Shown here: piece after piece, positions 15,548-24,409 of the stretch
Position numbering within the stretch: position 1 is the stretch's first letter
How the letters are laid out: the number at the start of each line of letters is the position of its first letter
Assembly: GCF_900107175.1 (NCBI RefSeq)
Contig: NZ_FNOZ01000005.1
Span: 62,001 to 126,000, forward strand
Reading direction: 5' to 3'
DNA length: 64,000 nucleotides
Source: Modestobacter sp. DSM 44400
GTDB taxonomy: Bacteria; Actinomycetota; Actinomycetes; Mycobacteriales; Geodermatophilaceae
Translations under genes and position numbers: made by a program
The notes under the pieces: model-generated
Database searches by the model: none
What the model saw: only the letters and a program-made list of their open reading frames with translations
What the model was told of the DNA's origin: nothing

Positions 15548-17143
15548 ATGCCGCTCGGCGAAGAGTTGGACAACACACCTCCGGTGCCGGAGCGGAACCG
15601 CTCCGCGGTGCCGTCGAGCATTCTGACGGGCACCTCGGCCACCACCGCCGGGACCGTGGACCGCCACACCACCGACGAGACCTTCTCCTCCACCGACCCT
15701 GCCACCGGCGCGGTCGTCGGCGTCTTTCCCATGCACGACGCCCAGGCGGTCGCCGAGACCGTCGCCCGCGCCCGGGTCGCCGCGGAGAAGTGGGCCGCGC
15801 TCGGCTTCGGGGAGCGCAGGCTGCGGCTGGCCGCCTACCGCGGCTACCTCGCCCGGCGCATCCACGAGCTCGCCGACCTGGTGCACCGGGAGAACGGCAA
15901 GCCACACGCCGACGCGATCCTCGAGATCACCCTGGCCGTCGACCACCTGGCCTGGGCCGGCGCGCACGCGGCGAAGACCCTGGGCCCGCGAAAGGTCAAC
16001 CCCGGCCTGCTCGCGGCCAACCACGCCGCCTACCTGGAGTACCAGCCGCTCGGCGTGGTCGGCATGATCGGGCCGTGGAACTACCCGGTGTTCACGCCGA
16101 TGGGCTCGATCGCCTACGCGCTCGCCGCCGGGAACGCCGTCGTCTTCAAGCCCAGCGAGTTCACCCCCGCCATCGGGGCATGGTTGGCCGCCGCCTGGCG
16201 CGCCGCCGTCCCCGACGTCGCCGACGTCTTCCAGCTGGTCACCGGCAACGGCTCGACCGGTGCGGCGCTGTGCCGGGCGAAGGTCGGCAAGCTGGCCTTC
16301 ACCGGCTCGGCCGCGACCGGCCGCAAGGTCATGGCCGCCTGCGCCGAGACGCTCACCCCGGTGCTCATGGAGTGCGGTGGCAAGGACGCGATGATCGTCG
16401 ACGACGACGCCGACGTGGTCGCCGCCGCCGACGGCGCGGTCTGGGGCGGCATGAGCAACGCCGGGCAGACCTGCATCGGCATCGAGCGGGTCTACGCCAC
16501 CGCCGCGGTCTACGACCGCTTCGTCACCGAGGTGACCCGGCAGGTCGCGGAGTTGCGCCCGGGTTCGGACGACGGGGCGACCTACGGCCCGATGACCATG
16601 GTGAGCCAGACCGACGTCGTCCGCCGCCACGTGGACGACGCCCTCGCCACCGGCGGCCGCGTGGCGGTCGGCGGCACCGTGGATGGCGGCTTCATCGCCC
16701 CCACGATCCTGTTGGACGTGCCGGAATCGTCGTCCGCCGTCCAGGAGGAGACGTTCGGCCCGACGCTGACCATCACCAGGGTGGCCGACGCCGAGGAGGG
16801 CCTGGCCCGCGCCAACGCCACCCCGCTCGGGCTGGGCGGCTCGGTGTTCAGCGGGTCAACCGACAAGGCGATGGACCTGGCCCGCCGGATGCGCAGCGGG
16901 ATGACCTCGATCAACTCGGTGCTGACCTTCGCCTCGGTGCCCTCGCTGCCTTTCGGCGGGGTCGGCGAGAGCGGCTTCGGGCGGATTCACGGCGAGGACG
17001 GGCTGCGCGAGTTCACCCGGGCCAAGTCGATCACCCGCCAGCGGGTCGGGCTGCCGGTGAACCTGATGAGCTTCGGCCGGCCGGCCGCCGCGGCCGACGC
17101 ACTGGCGCGGGTCCTGGGCATCGTCCACGGGAGGCACCGGTAA
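15548..17143 (+). CDS. NAD(P)-dependent aldehyde dehydrogenase
   Basis: A 531-residue ALDH superfamily enzyme, started at the ATG reading MPLGEELDN (in-frame codons further upstream overlap the MaoC remnant). Visible motifs: PWNYPVFTPMGS (cofactor loop, ~175), KPSEFTP, FTGSAATGRKVM (Rossmann loop, ~255), catalytic base Glu in MECGGKDAMI (~280), nucleophile Cys in GQTCIGIERVY (~314), and EETFGPTLTI. The C-terminus has PFGGVGESGFGR. It oxidises aldehydes to acids; the substrate is not evident, though similarity is to succinate-semialdehyde/betaine-aldehyde types. Its stop is followed at once by a headless GMC oxidoreductase, a frequent operon partner that has been lost here. Confidence 0.9.
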   Translation: MPLGEELDNTPPVPERNRSAVPSSILTGTSATTAGTVDRHTTDETFSSTDPATGAVVGVFPMHDAQAVAETVARARVAAEKWAALGFGERRLRLAAYRGYLARRIHELADLVHRENGKPHADAILEITLAVDHLAWAGAHAAKTLGPRKVNPGLLAANHAAYLEYQPLGVVGMIGPWNYPVFTPMGSIAYALAAGNAVVFKPSEFTPAIGAWLAAAWRAAVPDVADVFQLVTGNGSTGAALCRAKVGKLAFTGSAATGRKVMAACAETLTPVLMECGGKDAMIVDDDADVVAAADGAVWGGMSNAGQTCIGIERVYATAAVYDRFVTEVTRQVAELRPGSDDGATYGPMTMVSQTDVVRRHVDDALATGGRVAVGGTVDGGFIAPTILLDVPESSSAVQEETFGPTLTITRVADAEEGLARANATPLGLGGSVFSGSTDKAMDLARRMRSGMTSINSVLTFASVPSLPFGGVGESGFGRIHGEDGLREFTRAKSITRQRVGLPVNLMSFGRPAAAADALARVLGIVHGRHR

Positions 17144-17146
17144 GCC

Positions 17147-18600
17147 CGCCCAGCGGCCTGGCCGGGCGGCTGACCGAGGATCCCTCGCTCCGGGTGCTGA
17201 TCCTCGAGGCGGACGGGAGCGACGACGTCCTCGAGGTGCAGATCCCCCGCGGCCCTCTGCAGGTGTGGCGCACCCGCCGCGACTGGAACTACGCCACCGA
17301 CCCGCAGCCGGGGCTGGCCGGCCGGCAGCTGTTCTGGCCGCGCGGCAAACTTCTCGGCGGCTCCTCGTCGATCAACGCGATGAGCTACATCCGCGGTGCG
17401 GCCGCCGACTACGACGAGTGGGCGCAGCTGACCGGTGACGACGCCTCGTCGTATGCGAACGTGCTGCCGCTGTTCCGCCGCGGCGAGGACGACTCGCGCG
17501 CGGAGCTGACGAGTTCCACGACGCCGCGGGCCGCTGCGGTTGGAGAACCTGCGCTCCCCGCACCGCTGGACCCGCGCCGTCGTCGAGTCCGCCGTCGCGG
17601 CCGGGTACCCGCGCAACGACGAATTCAACGGCGCGAGGCAGGAGGGCGTGGGCACCTACCAGGTGACCCAGCAGCGGGGACGGCGCTGGTCGGCCGCTGA
17701 CGCCTACCTGCGGCCCGCGCTGGACCGGCCGAACCTCACGGTCCGCACCGGCGCGCACGCCACCCGGGTGCTGCTGTCGGGTGGGCGGGGCACCGGCGTC
17801 GAGTACCTGCAGAACGGACGGCGGGACACCGTGCACGCCCCCGGCGACGTGTTACTGGCCGGCGGCGCGGTCAACTCCCCGCAGCTGCTGATGCTCTCGG
17901 GCATCGGGCCGGCGGACCACCTGCGCTCGGTCGGCGTCGACGTCGCGCACGAGCTGCCCGGGGTGGGCAGCGGGCTGCAGGACCACCCGCTGGTACCCAC
18001 CATCTGGCACGTGCGCTCGGGGAAGTCACTGTTCCGGGCGGAGTCGCCGTCCGGGTACGCGCAGTGGTTCGGTGCCCGCCGCGGACCGCTGACCTCCAAC
18101 CTGGCCGAGGCCGGGCTGTTCACCCGGTCCGCCGACGATCTGCCCGAACCCGACCTGCATTACCACTTCCTGCCGGTCGAGTTCTGGCGTCAGGCCGAGG
18201 TCCACCCCGACGTCGACGCCTTCACCGCGGCCACCGTGCTGGTGCGCGTGCACTCCCGCGGCTCGGTGCGGTTGCGCTCGGCCGACCCGACCTGGGCCCC
18301 GGCGATCGACGCCGGCTACCTGACCGACGACTGCGACCTCGAGGCCCTGGTCACCGGCATGGAGCGGGCCCGGGACATCGCCGCCGGTCCGCTGGCCCGC
18401 GTGCTGGCCGAGGAGTGGTCGCCCGGCGGCACGGTGCGCGGCCGGGAGGCGCTCCGCACGAAGGCATCGAGGGGCTGCGGGTGGTCGACGCCTCGGTGAT
18501 GCCGACGCTGGCCCGCGGCAACACCAACGCCCCCACGATCATGATCGCCGAGCGCGGCGCCGACCTGGTGAAGGAGCCTCGGCGCGTCGCCGGTCCCCGC
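17147..18600 (+). pseudogene. GMC-family FAD oxidoreductase (choline dehydrogenase-like), extensively damaged
   Basis: Homology begins at GLAGRLTEDPSLRVLILEA. The start codon and the dinucleotide-binding GxGxxG strand (~17 residues) are missing. The FAD/substrate motifs [40 protein letters not shown] and [18 protein letters not shown] survive. Frameshifts fall at about 17510 and 17540. Near 18465 about 60 codons are deleted, taking out the HPxGTCRMG active-site histidine segment. The tail [20 protein letters not shown] follows in a third frame with no proper stop. It must be inactive. Intact relatives oxidise alcohols such as choline and pass aldehydes to an ALDH like the one upstream. Confidence 0.9.
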
Positions 18601-18618
18601 GTGACTTGGCCTGAACGG

Positions 18619-19950
18619 TCAGCCGTGGGCCTCGGCGGCCGCGGCGGGGGTCGGCTCGACGGGCATCGTGGTCGGGGTCGCCGGTGGCGTCGGACGCCGG
18701 CGGATCGAGATCGACAGCGCGGCGGCGAACACGCACAGCACCGCGGCGCCGTACCAGGCGCCGTCGTAGGAGCCGGTCACCTCCCGGATGACGCCCGCAC
18801 CGAACGCGGCCAGCGCGGCGCCGATCTGGTGGGAGGCGAAGACCCAGCCGAACACCACCGGCGCCCGGGTGCCGAAGTACTGCCGGCACAGCGCCAGCGT
18901 CGGCGGCACGGTGGCCACCCAGTCCAGGCCGTAAAAGACGATGAACGCGATCATGCTGACCCGGATGTCGGTGCCGAACAGCTGCGGCAGCAGGAACAAC
19001 GACAGCCCGCGCAGCGCGTAGTACGTCAGCAGCAGCACCCGCGGGTCGGTCCGGTCGGTGAGCCAGCCGGAAAAGATGGTCCCGGCGACGTCGAACACCC
19101 CGACCACTGCGAGCAGCCCGGCCGCCGTGGTCACCGGCATGCCGTGGTCGTGCGCAGCGGAGATGAAGTGCGGCTGCACGATCCCGTTGGTCGAGGCGCC
19201 GCAGATCATGAACCCGCCGGCCAGCAACCAGAACACCGGCGTGCGCACGGCACCGGTCAGCCCGCGGATCGCCGTCCGGGCCGGGTTGCCGTGCACCGGG
19301 TCGGCGTCGTCGGCGGCCGTGCCGCCGTAGGGCGTCACGCCCAGGTCTCGCGGGCGGTCCCGCAGCAGCCAGGCGACGAATGGGACGACGGCGAGCGCGG
19401 CGACCGTCGTCCCCAGCGCGGCCGGTCGCCAGCCCGCCCGCTCGCTGATCGCGGCGACCACCGGCAGAAAGATCAGCTGACCGGTGGCACCGGCGGCAGT
19501 GAGGATGCCCGAGACCAGACCGCGCCGGGCGACGAACCAGCGGCCGGTGACCGTGGCGACCAGGGACATCGCCATCGACCCGGTGCCCAGGCCGACCAGC
19601 ACGCCCCAGCACAGCACCAGCTGCCAGCTGGCGGTCATGAACACCGTCAGGCCGCTGCCCAGCGCGACCACCAGCAGCGCGGCGACCACGACCCGGCGGA
19701 TGCCGAAGCGCTCCATCAGCGCGGCGGCGAAGGGCGCGGTGAGCCCGTAGAGGGCCAGGTTGATCGCCACCGCCAGGGAGATGGTCGACAGCGACCAGCC
19801 GAACTCCTCGTGCAGCGGGTCGATCAGCACCCCGGGGACGGCGCGGAAGGCGGCTGCCCCGATCAGCGCCAGGAAGGTCACCGCGGCGACCCACCACGCC
19901 GGGTGGACGCGACGGGTTCGGGGCGGCAGCACGCTGGTCACGCTGCACAT
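18619..19950 (-). CDS. MFS transporter, oxalate/formate or monocarboxylate antiporter-like
   Basis: A 443-residue protein with 12 predicted membrane helices. The family pattern is [20 protein letters not shown] (loop 2-3), [19 protein letters not shown] (helix 5), [21 protein letters not shown] and [17 protein letters not shown] near helices 9-11. The closest named group by pattern is OFA/MCT-like carboxylate carriers, but the substrate is uncertain. A Pro/Ala-rich cytoplasmic tail ends the protein. It is divergent from the GlxA-AraC regulator gene (62 bp apart), which is the likely controller. The GTG at codon 4 is an alternative start. Confidence 0.85.
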   Translation of the reverse strand: MCSVTSVLPPRTRRVHPAWWVAAVTFLALIGAAAFRAVPGVLIDPLHEEFGWSLSTISLAVAINLALYGLTAPFAAALMERFGIRRVVVAALLVVALGSGLTVFMTASWQLVLCWGVLVGLGTGSMAMSLVATVTGRWFVARRGLVSGILTAAGATGQLIFLPVVAAISERAGWRPAALGTTVAALAVVPFVAWLLRDRPRDLGVTPYGGTAADDADPVHGNPARTAIRGLTGAVRTPVFWLLAGGFMICGASTNGIVQPHFISAAHDHGMPVTTAAGLLAVVGVFDVAGTIFSGWLTDRTDPRVLLLTYYALRGLSLFLLPQLFGTDIRVSMIAFIVFYGLDWVATVPPTLALCRQYFGTRAPVVFGWVFASHQIGAALAAFGAGVIREVTGSYDGAWYGAAVLCVFAAALSISIRRRPTPPATPTTMPVEPTPAAAAEAHG

Positions 19951-20012
19951 CGTGGAGGCCCGCCGTCGCGAAGGCCAGTGGCCCGGCGGCCAGCATGTGC
20001 AACGATCCGGCC

Positions 20013-21029
20013 ATGTCCACAGCTGAGGCCCCGGAGCGGCACGAGGTCGTCGTCCTGGCCCTGCCGAACACGGTCGCCTTCGAGCTCGGCCTTCCCTCCC
20101 GCTTCCTCGGCGGCGCGGTCGACGCCGCCGGCCGGCCGCTCTACCGGGTCCGGGTGGCCACCCTGGACGGCGGGCCGGTGCGCACCTCGGCGGGCTACTC
20201 GGTGCTGCCCGAGCACGACGGCTCGGCGCTGGCGACGGCGCAGACCGTCGTCGTCCCTGGCGTGTACGGGAGCCCGGCCATGACCGACGGAACCCTCCTG
20301 CCCGAGCTCACCGCGGCGTTGCGGGAGGCCGCCGGCCACGCCCGGTCGGTGTCGATCTGCACCGGCGCCTTCGTGCTCGCCGCCGCCGGGCTGCTCGACG
20401 GTCGCCCGGCGACCACCCACTGGATGCACAGCGCCGCGTTCGCCGCGCTGTACCCGGCCGTGCGCCTGGACCCGGACGTGCTCTTCGTCGACGACGGCGA
20501 CGTGCTCACCTCCGCGGGCAACGCGGCCGGCATCGACCTGCTGCTGCACGTGGTGCGGCGCGACCACGGCGCGGAGGTCGCCAACCGGATCGCCCGGCGC
20601 AGCGTCGTCGCCCCGTGGCGGGACGGCGGCCAGTCGCAGTTCATCGAGCGCCCGGTGCCCGAGCCCGGCGACAGCGGGACGGCGGCCACCCGGACCTGGG
20701 CGCTGGACCGACTGGGCGAGCCACTGTCGTTGGCCGACCTGGCCGCGCACTCGGCGATGAGCGTGCGCAGCTTCACCCGCCGGTTCCGCCAGGAGACCGG
20801 ACTCAGCCCCGCCCGCTGGCTCGCTCAGCAGCGCGTCGCACTGGCCCGGCAACTGCTGGAGGCGAGCGACACCCCGGTCGAACGGATCGCCGTCGACGCC
20901 GGATTCGGGACGACGGCCTCGCTGCGCCAGCACCTGCATGCCGCCATCGGGGTGGCCCCGCTGGCCTACCGGCGCACCTTCCGCGGCACCCCCGATGTGA
21001 TCAGCAACTCCTCCGCTTCCACCCGCTGA
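20013..21029 (+). CDS. GlxA family transcriptional regulator (DJ-1/PfpI-like + AraC HTH)
   Basis: A 338-residue protein from the ATG of MSTAEAPER; an ATG six codons earlier is possible but has no better signal. Residues ~10-190 form a class I glutamine amidotransferase-like (DJ-1/PfpI) domain with [20 protein letters not shown] and TTHWMHS. Residues ~230-330 carry the double AraC helix-turn-helix: [20 protein letters not shown] and [20 protein letters not shown]. Such regulators usually control a neighbouring catabolic or transport gene in response to a small amine or acid; the divergent MFS gene is the obvious target. Confidence 0.92.
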   Translation: MSTAEAPERHEVVVLALPNTVAFELGLPSRFLGGAVDAAGRPLYRVRVATLDGGPVRTSAGYSVLPEHDGSALATAQTVVVPGVYGSPAMTDGTLLPELTAALREAAGHARSVSICTGAFVLAAAGLLDGRPATTHWMHSAAFAALYPAVRLDPDVLFVDDGDVLTSAGNAAGIDLLLHVVRRDHGAEVANRIARRSVVAPWRDGGQSQFIERPVPEPGDSGTAATRTWALDRLGEPLSLADLAAHSAMSVRSFTRRFRQETGLSPARWLAQQRVALARQLLEASDTPVERIAVDAGFGTTASLRQHLHAAIGVAPLAYRRTFRGTPDVISNSSASTR

Positions 21030-21230
21030 GGTACCGCATCTGGCACAGTGGGGGGCACCGGCGCCGCCCACCGCTCATCCGAGAGCGGATGGACTCGACG
21101 TCGGCGCGAGGCTGCGCCACCGAGGCGCGCCGGCGACCCGACGTTCGACCGGATGTGCGAAGCGGCCCCCCTGAGGCGGCCCCGCGCCCGGTGGATGAAC
21201 GGTGGCCACCGAACTGTTGAGGACTTCCGT

Positions 21231-22964
21231 ATGACCACCCCCTCGTTCCCCCCTGCCCAGCACGACGGCGCTGACCGCCCGCGCCGTCACGCCATCCGCC
21301 CGGCGAGCGCAACCGACGCCGCCGCACCGACCACCACCCCTGCCGTCGGACCGGGCACGCACCTGTCCACCGACGTCGCCGGCGAGCGCAACCGCCGCCG
21401 CCGCGGTGGCCGCGGCCGCGGCACCGGCCCGCGCACCGAGGAGACCGGCGTCGAGGTCGCCACTCCGCGCTCCGAGCCGGCCAACCCCCGCCCTCAGGCC
21501 GCCCCGGCCGTCGTCCCCGCCGGCGACGTCCCGACCGTGCTGCCGACCGACACCACCTTCGCCGAGCTCGGCGTGCCCGCCCCGCTCGTCGAGGTGCTCA
21601 CCGCCAGCGGCATCACCGCACCGTTCCCGATCCAGGTCGCGACCCTGCCCGACACCCTCGCCGGGCGCGACGTGCTCGGCCGCGGACGCACCGGCTCGGG
21701 CAAGACGCTGGCCTTCAGCATCCCGCTCGTCGCCCGGCTGGCGGCCTCCACCACCAAGCGGCAGCCCCGCCGCCCGCGCGCTCTGATCCTGGTGCCGACC
21801 CGTGAGCTGGCCAACCAGGTCGCGGCCGTGGTCGACCCGCTGGCCCGAGCGCTGGGCATGAAGACCACCGTGGTGTTCGGCGGCGTCGGCCAGAACCCGC
21901 AGGTGCAGGCGCTCGCCGGCGGCATCGACGTGCTCATCGCCTGCCCCGGCCGACTGGAGGACCTGATCGGCCAGGGGCACGCCGACCTCGGCGCCGTCGA
22001 GATCACCATCCTGGACGAGGCCGACCACATGGCCGACCTGGGCTTCCTGCCCGGCGTCAAGCGGCTGCTGGACCGCACCCCCAAGGTCGGCCAGCGGCTG
22101 CTCTTCTCGGCCACGCTGGACAACGGCGTCGACGTGCTCGTCAAGCGGTACCTGGACCGCCCGACGACCCACTCGGTCGACCCGGCCGTGGCGCCGGTGT
22201 CGACGATGACCCACCACGTGTTCCGGGTCGACGCTGCGGACAAGGGCGACATCGTCCGCGAGCTGGCCTCCGGCCTGGGCCGCACCCTGCTGTTCACCCG
22301 CACCAAGCACCAGGCCAAGAAGCTGGCCAAGCAGCTCACCGCCGCCGGGGTCCCCGCCGTCGACCTGCACGGGAACCTGAGCCAGAACGCCCGCGAGCGC
22401 AACCTCGAGGCGTTCAGCACCGGTGAGAGCCGGGTGCTGTGCGCCACCGACATCGCCGCCCGCGGCATCCACGTCGACGACGTCGCCATCGTCGTCCACG
22501 TCGACCCGCCGGCCGAGCACAAGGCCTACCTCCACCGCTCGGGCCGCACCGCCCGCGCCGGTGCCGGCGGCATCGTGGTCACCATCGCCACGCCCGACCA
22601 GGCCGGCGAGGTCCGCCTGCTGGCCCGCCAGGCCGGCATCCAGCCCGAGGTGTCGGCGATCAAGCCCGGCGCGCGGGAGATCGTGGCGCTGACCGGCCCG
22701 GCCGCGCCCTACGTCGAGCCGGCCCCGGTCGCCGCCCCGCAGCCGCAGGGCACCGGCGGTGGCCGTCGCCGCAGCGGTGGCGGCGGCGGTGGCGGTGGCG
22801 GGTCCGCGTCGTCCACGGCGGGGCGGTCCGGCGGCCGGGCGTCCTCCGGCGGCTCGTCCGCCGGTCGCTCGTCGGGCCCGGCGCGCACCCGGGCCGAGCT
22901 CGCCGCCCGGGCGGGGCAGGCGCCGTCCGGCGCCGGCCGCAGCCGCGGGCGCGCCGGCCGCTGA
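21231..22964 (+). CDS. DEAD-box ATP-dependent RNA helicase with Gly/Ser/Arg tail
   Basis: A 577-residue helicase, started at ATG with GAGGA upstream. In order: a disordered basic N-terminus (~95 residues, RNRRRRGGRGRG), Q-motif region FAELGVPAPLVEVL...FPIQ, Walker A GRTGSGKT, PTRELANQ, motif II DEAD (DEADHMADLGF), SAT (LLFSATLD), motif V ATDIAARGIHVDDV, and motif VI HRSGRTARAG. The last ~90 residues are low-complexity Gly/Ser/Arg, typical of RNA-binding, condensate-prone helicase tails. It unwinds structured RNA, probably in ribosome assembly or mRNA decay and cold adaptation. The 200-bp upstream region holds no gene and may be a regulated 5' UTR. Confidence 0.92.
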   Translation: MTTPSFPPAQHDGADRPRRHAIRPASATDAAAPTTTPAVGPGTHLSTDVAGERNRRRRGGRGRGTGPRTEETGVEVATPRSEPANPRPQAAPAVVPAGDVPTVLPTDTTFAELGVPAPLVEVLTASGITAPFPIQVATLPDTLAGRDVLGRGRTGSGKTLAFSIPLVARLAASTTKRQPRRPRALILVPTRELANQVAAVVDPLARALGMKTTVVFGGVGQNPQVQALAGGIDVLIACPGRLEDLIGQGHADLGAVEITILDEADHMADLGFLPGVKRLLDRTPKVGQRLLFSATLDNGVDVLVKRYLDRPTTHSVDPAVAPVSTMTHHVFRVDAADKGDIVRELASGLGRTLLFTRTKHQAKKLAKQLTAAGVPAVDLHGNLSQNARERNLEAFSTGESRVLCATDIAARGIHVDDVAIVVHVDPPAEHKAYLHRSGRTARAGAGGIVVTIATPDQAGEVRLLARQAGIQPEVSAIKPGAREIVALTGPAAPYVEPAPVAAPQPQGTGGGRRRSGGGGGGGGGSASSTAGRSGGRASSGGSSAGRSSGPARTRAELAARAGQAPSGAGRSRGRAGR

Positions 22965-22985
22965 CGGCCTGCACCACCGACCACC

Positions 22986-23032
22986 CCGGGCTGGTCGTCG
23001 TCTCCTGCACGTCGAGACGGCGACCAGCCCGG
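22986..23032 (+). terminator. terminator of the DEAD-box helicase gene
   Basis: A 19-bp stem with one mismatch and a 9-nt loop begins 22 bp after the helicase stop. Left arm starts CCGGGCTGGTCG; right arm ends GCGACCAGCCCGG. Confidence 0.75.
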
Positions 23033-23132
23033 AGTCGTCTCCGGGTTCAGGACCTGACCGGATGGGCACCTGGCTCCGGGAGAAGGATGCAGTTGAACAC
23101 TGCACCAACCCCGTCACCCCAGTGAGGTCCCC

Positions 23133-23618
23133 ATGCGCCTGCCCATCACCCTCAGCGAGATCGCCCCGCGCGTCGCGACCGGTGCCTTCATTCTCAACTC
23201 CGGCCTCGGGAAGCGGAACGCCGACGAGGGCACCGCCGCCGGCCTGCACGGCTTCGCCGCCGGCACCTATCCCTTCCTCAAGGGCGTCAAGCCCGCGACT
23301 TTCGCCAAGACGCTGTCGACCACCGAGATCGTGATCGGGGCAGCCCTGCTGACCCCCTTCGTGCCGACCGCGGTCGCCGGCGCGGCCCTGACCGGCTTCT
23401 CCGCCGGCCTCATCGGCCTCTATCTGCGCACCCCCGGCATGACCAAGTCGGGCGCGAGCGTCGCGCCGACGCAGGAGGGCCTGCCCATCTCCAAGGACGT
23501 GTGGATGCTCGGCATCGGCATCGGCCTGCTCACCCGCGGCCTGGTCGACCGCGGGACCCCGAAGGCCGGGGTGTCCCGACGAGACAAGAAGAAGTCGGCC
23601 CGGCAGCTGTTCGCCTGA
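23133..23618 (+). CDS. membrane protein, DoxX-like small actinobacterial family
   Basis: A 161-residue protein whose start MRLPITLSEIAPRVATGAF is typical of a widespread but uncharacterised actinobacterial family. Hydrophobic segments lie at about 60-100 (TEIVIGAALLTPFVPTAVAG, then LTGFSAGLIGLYL) and 122-136 (VWMLGIGIGLLTRGLV). The central KGVKPATFAKTL and the basic end SRRDKKKSARQLFA face the cytoplasm. The two- to four-helix arrangement recalls DoxX/DUF-type proteins, but I do not claim a role. It lies convergent to a hydrolase gene 2 bp away. Confidence 0.7.
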   Translation: MRLPITLSEIAPRVATGAFILNSGLGKRNADEGTAAGLHGFAAGTYPFLKGVKPATFAKTLSTTEIVIGAALLTPFVPTAVAGAALTGFSAGLIGLYLRTPGMTKSGASVAPTQEGLPISKDVWMLGIGIGLLTRGLVDRGTPKAGVSRRDKKKSARQLFA

Positions 23619-23620
23619 GC

Positions 23621-24319
23621 TCAGCCGCGCCGCCCCGGCCGTCCCCGCGCGGGCCCGGCCGGGGCGGCGCCCAGCTCCCGCAGCAGCCGGACGACGTCGT
23701 CCGGACGGGTCTGCGGCGTCATGTGCGCCGCTCCCGGCAGCTCCACCAGCCGCCCGTGCGGCGCGCAGCCGGCCAGGTGCAGCGCCCAGTCCCGGGGGCA
23801 CAGCGCGTCCCGGGTCCCGCGGACGACGACCACCGGCACCGCGACGCCGCGCAGCCGGTCGTCGACCGGGTCCGGTGCGGTCCGCCGCCACAGGGCGGCC
23901 ATGGCCCGGGGGCCGGTCCGCAGCCACTGCGCCATGACCAGCGGGACCTGCCACACCGGCTCGCGCACCGCCGTCCGCACCCAGCGTGCCGCAAGCACCG
24001 GCAGCCGCCGCATCGGCGGATCGGTGGTGGGCCCGAGCAGCAGCACCCCGACAATCCGCTCGTCGCGCGCAGCGGCCACGGCCGCGACCTGGCAGCTCTG
24101 CGAGTGACCGACCAGCAGCACCGGCCCGGGCCCGAGCCGGGCCAGGAGCAGCCCGGCGAGCTCATCGGTCGAGGGCACCGCCGTCCGCAGGCCCATCCCC
24201 GGCAGCAGGACGACGTCGGCGGCGATCCGCCGGCGCACCCGGACCCAGGACCGCCGGTCCAGGCCCAGGCCAGGGACGAGCAGCACATCGGGAACACCCC
24301 GCAGCGCCACACTGCTCAT
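23621..24319 (-). CDS. alpha/beta hydrolase
   Basis: A 232-residue minimal alpha/beta hydrolase. The oxyanion region is LVPGLGLDRRSW, the nucleophile elbow is GHSQS (Ser ~96), the acid is in RGTRDALCP (Asp ~178) and the base His in GAAHMTPQTRP (~205). No lid large enough to define a subfamily is present. Such enzymes are cytosolic esterases, peroxidases or ring-cleavage hydrolases; this one cannot be assigned further. It starts at ATG 91 bp from the divergent NADH dehydrogenase gene. Confidence 0.8.
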   Translation of the reverse strand: MSSVALRGVPDVLLVPGLGLDRRSWVRVRRRIAADVVLLPGMGLRTAVPSTDELAGLLLARLGPGPVLLVGHSQSCQVAAVAAARDERIVGVLLLGPTTDPPMRRLPVLAARWVRTAVREPVWQVPLVMAQWLRTGPRAMAALWRRTAPDPVDDRLRGVAVPVVVVRGTRDALCPRDWALHLAGCAPHGRLVELPGAAHMTPQTRPDDVVRLLRELGAAPAGPARGRPGRRG

Positions 24320-24409
24320 CTTGATAAGGACCGTCCCGGCGGCCGCGACGACGCCTCCCGACCGGGGGTGGCCGCAGGAACCGGGGACCCAATGGGAGGA
24401 TCAGTCATC

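Noticed and set aside
18064-20283. A 739-codon plus-strand frame across the GMC tail and MFS gene
   Set aside because: Only its first part holds the GMC C-terminal motif; the rest is antisense to an obvious 12-helix transporter.
21075-23954. A 959-codon open frame antisense to the DEAD-box helicase
   Set aside because: Low-complexity Gly/Arg/Asp text without domains; the helicase strand carries all catalytic motifs.
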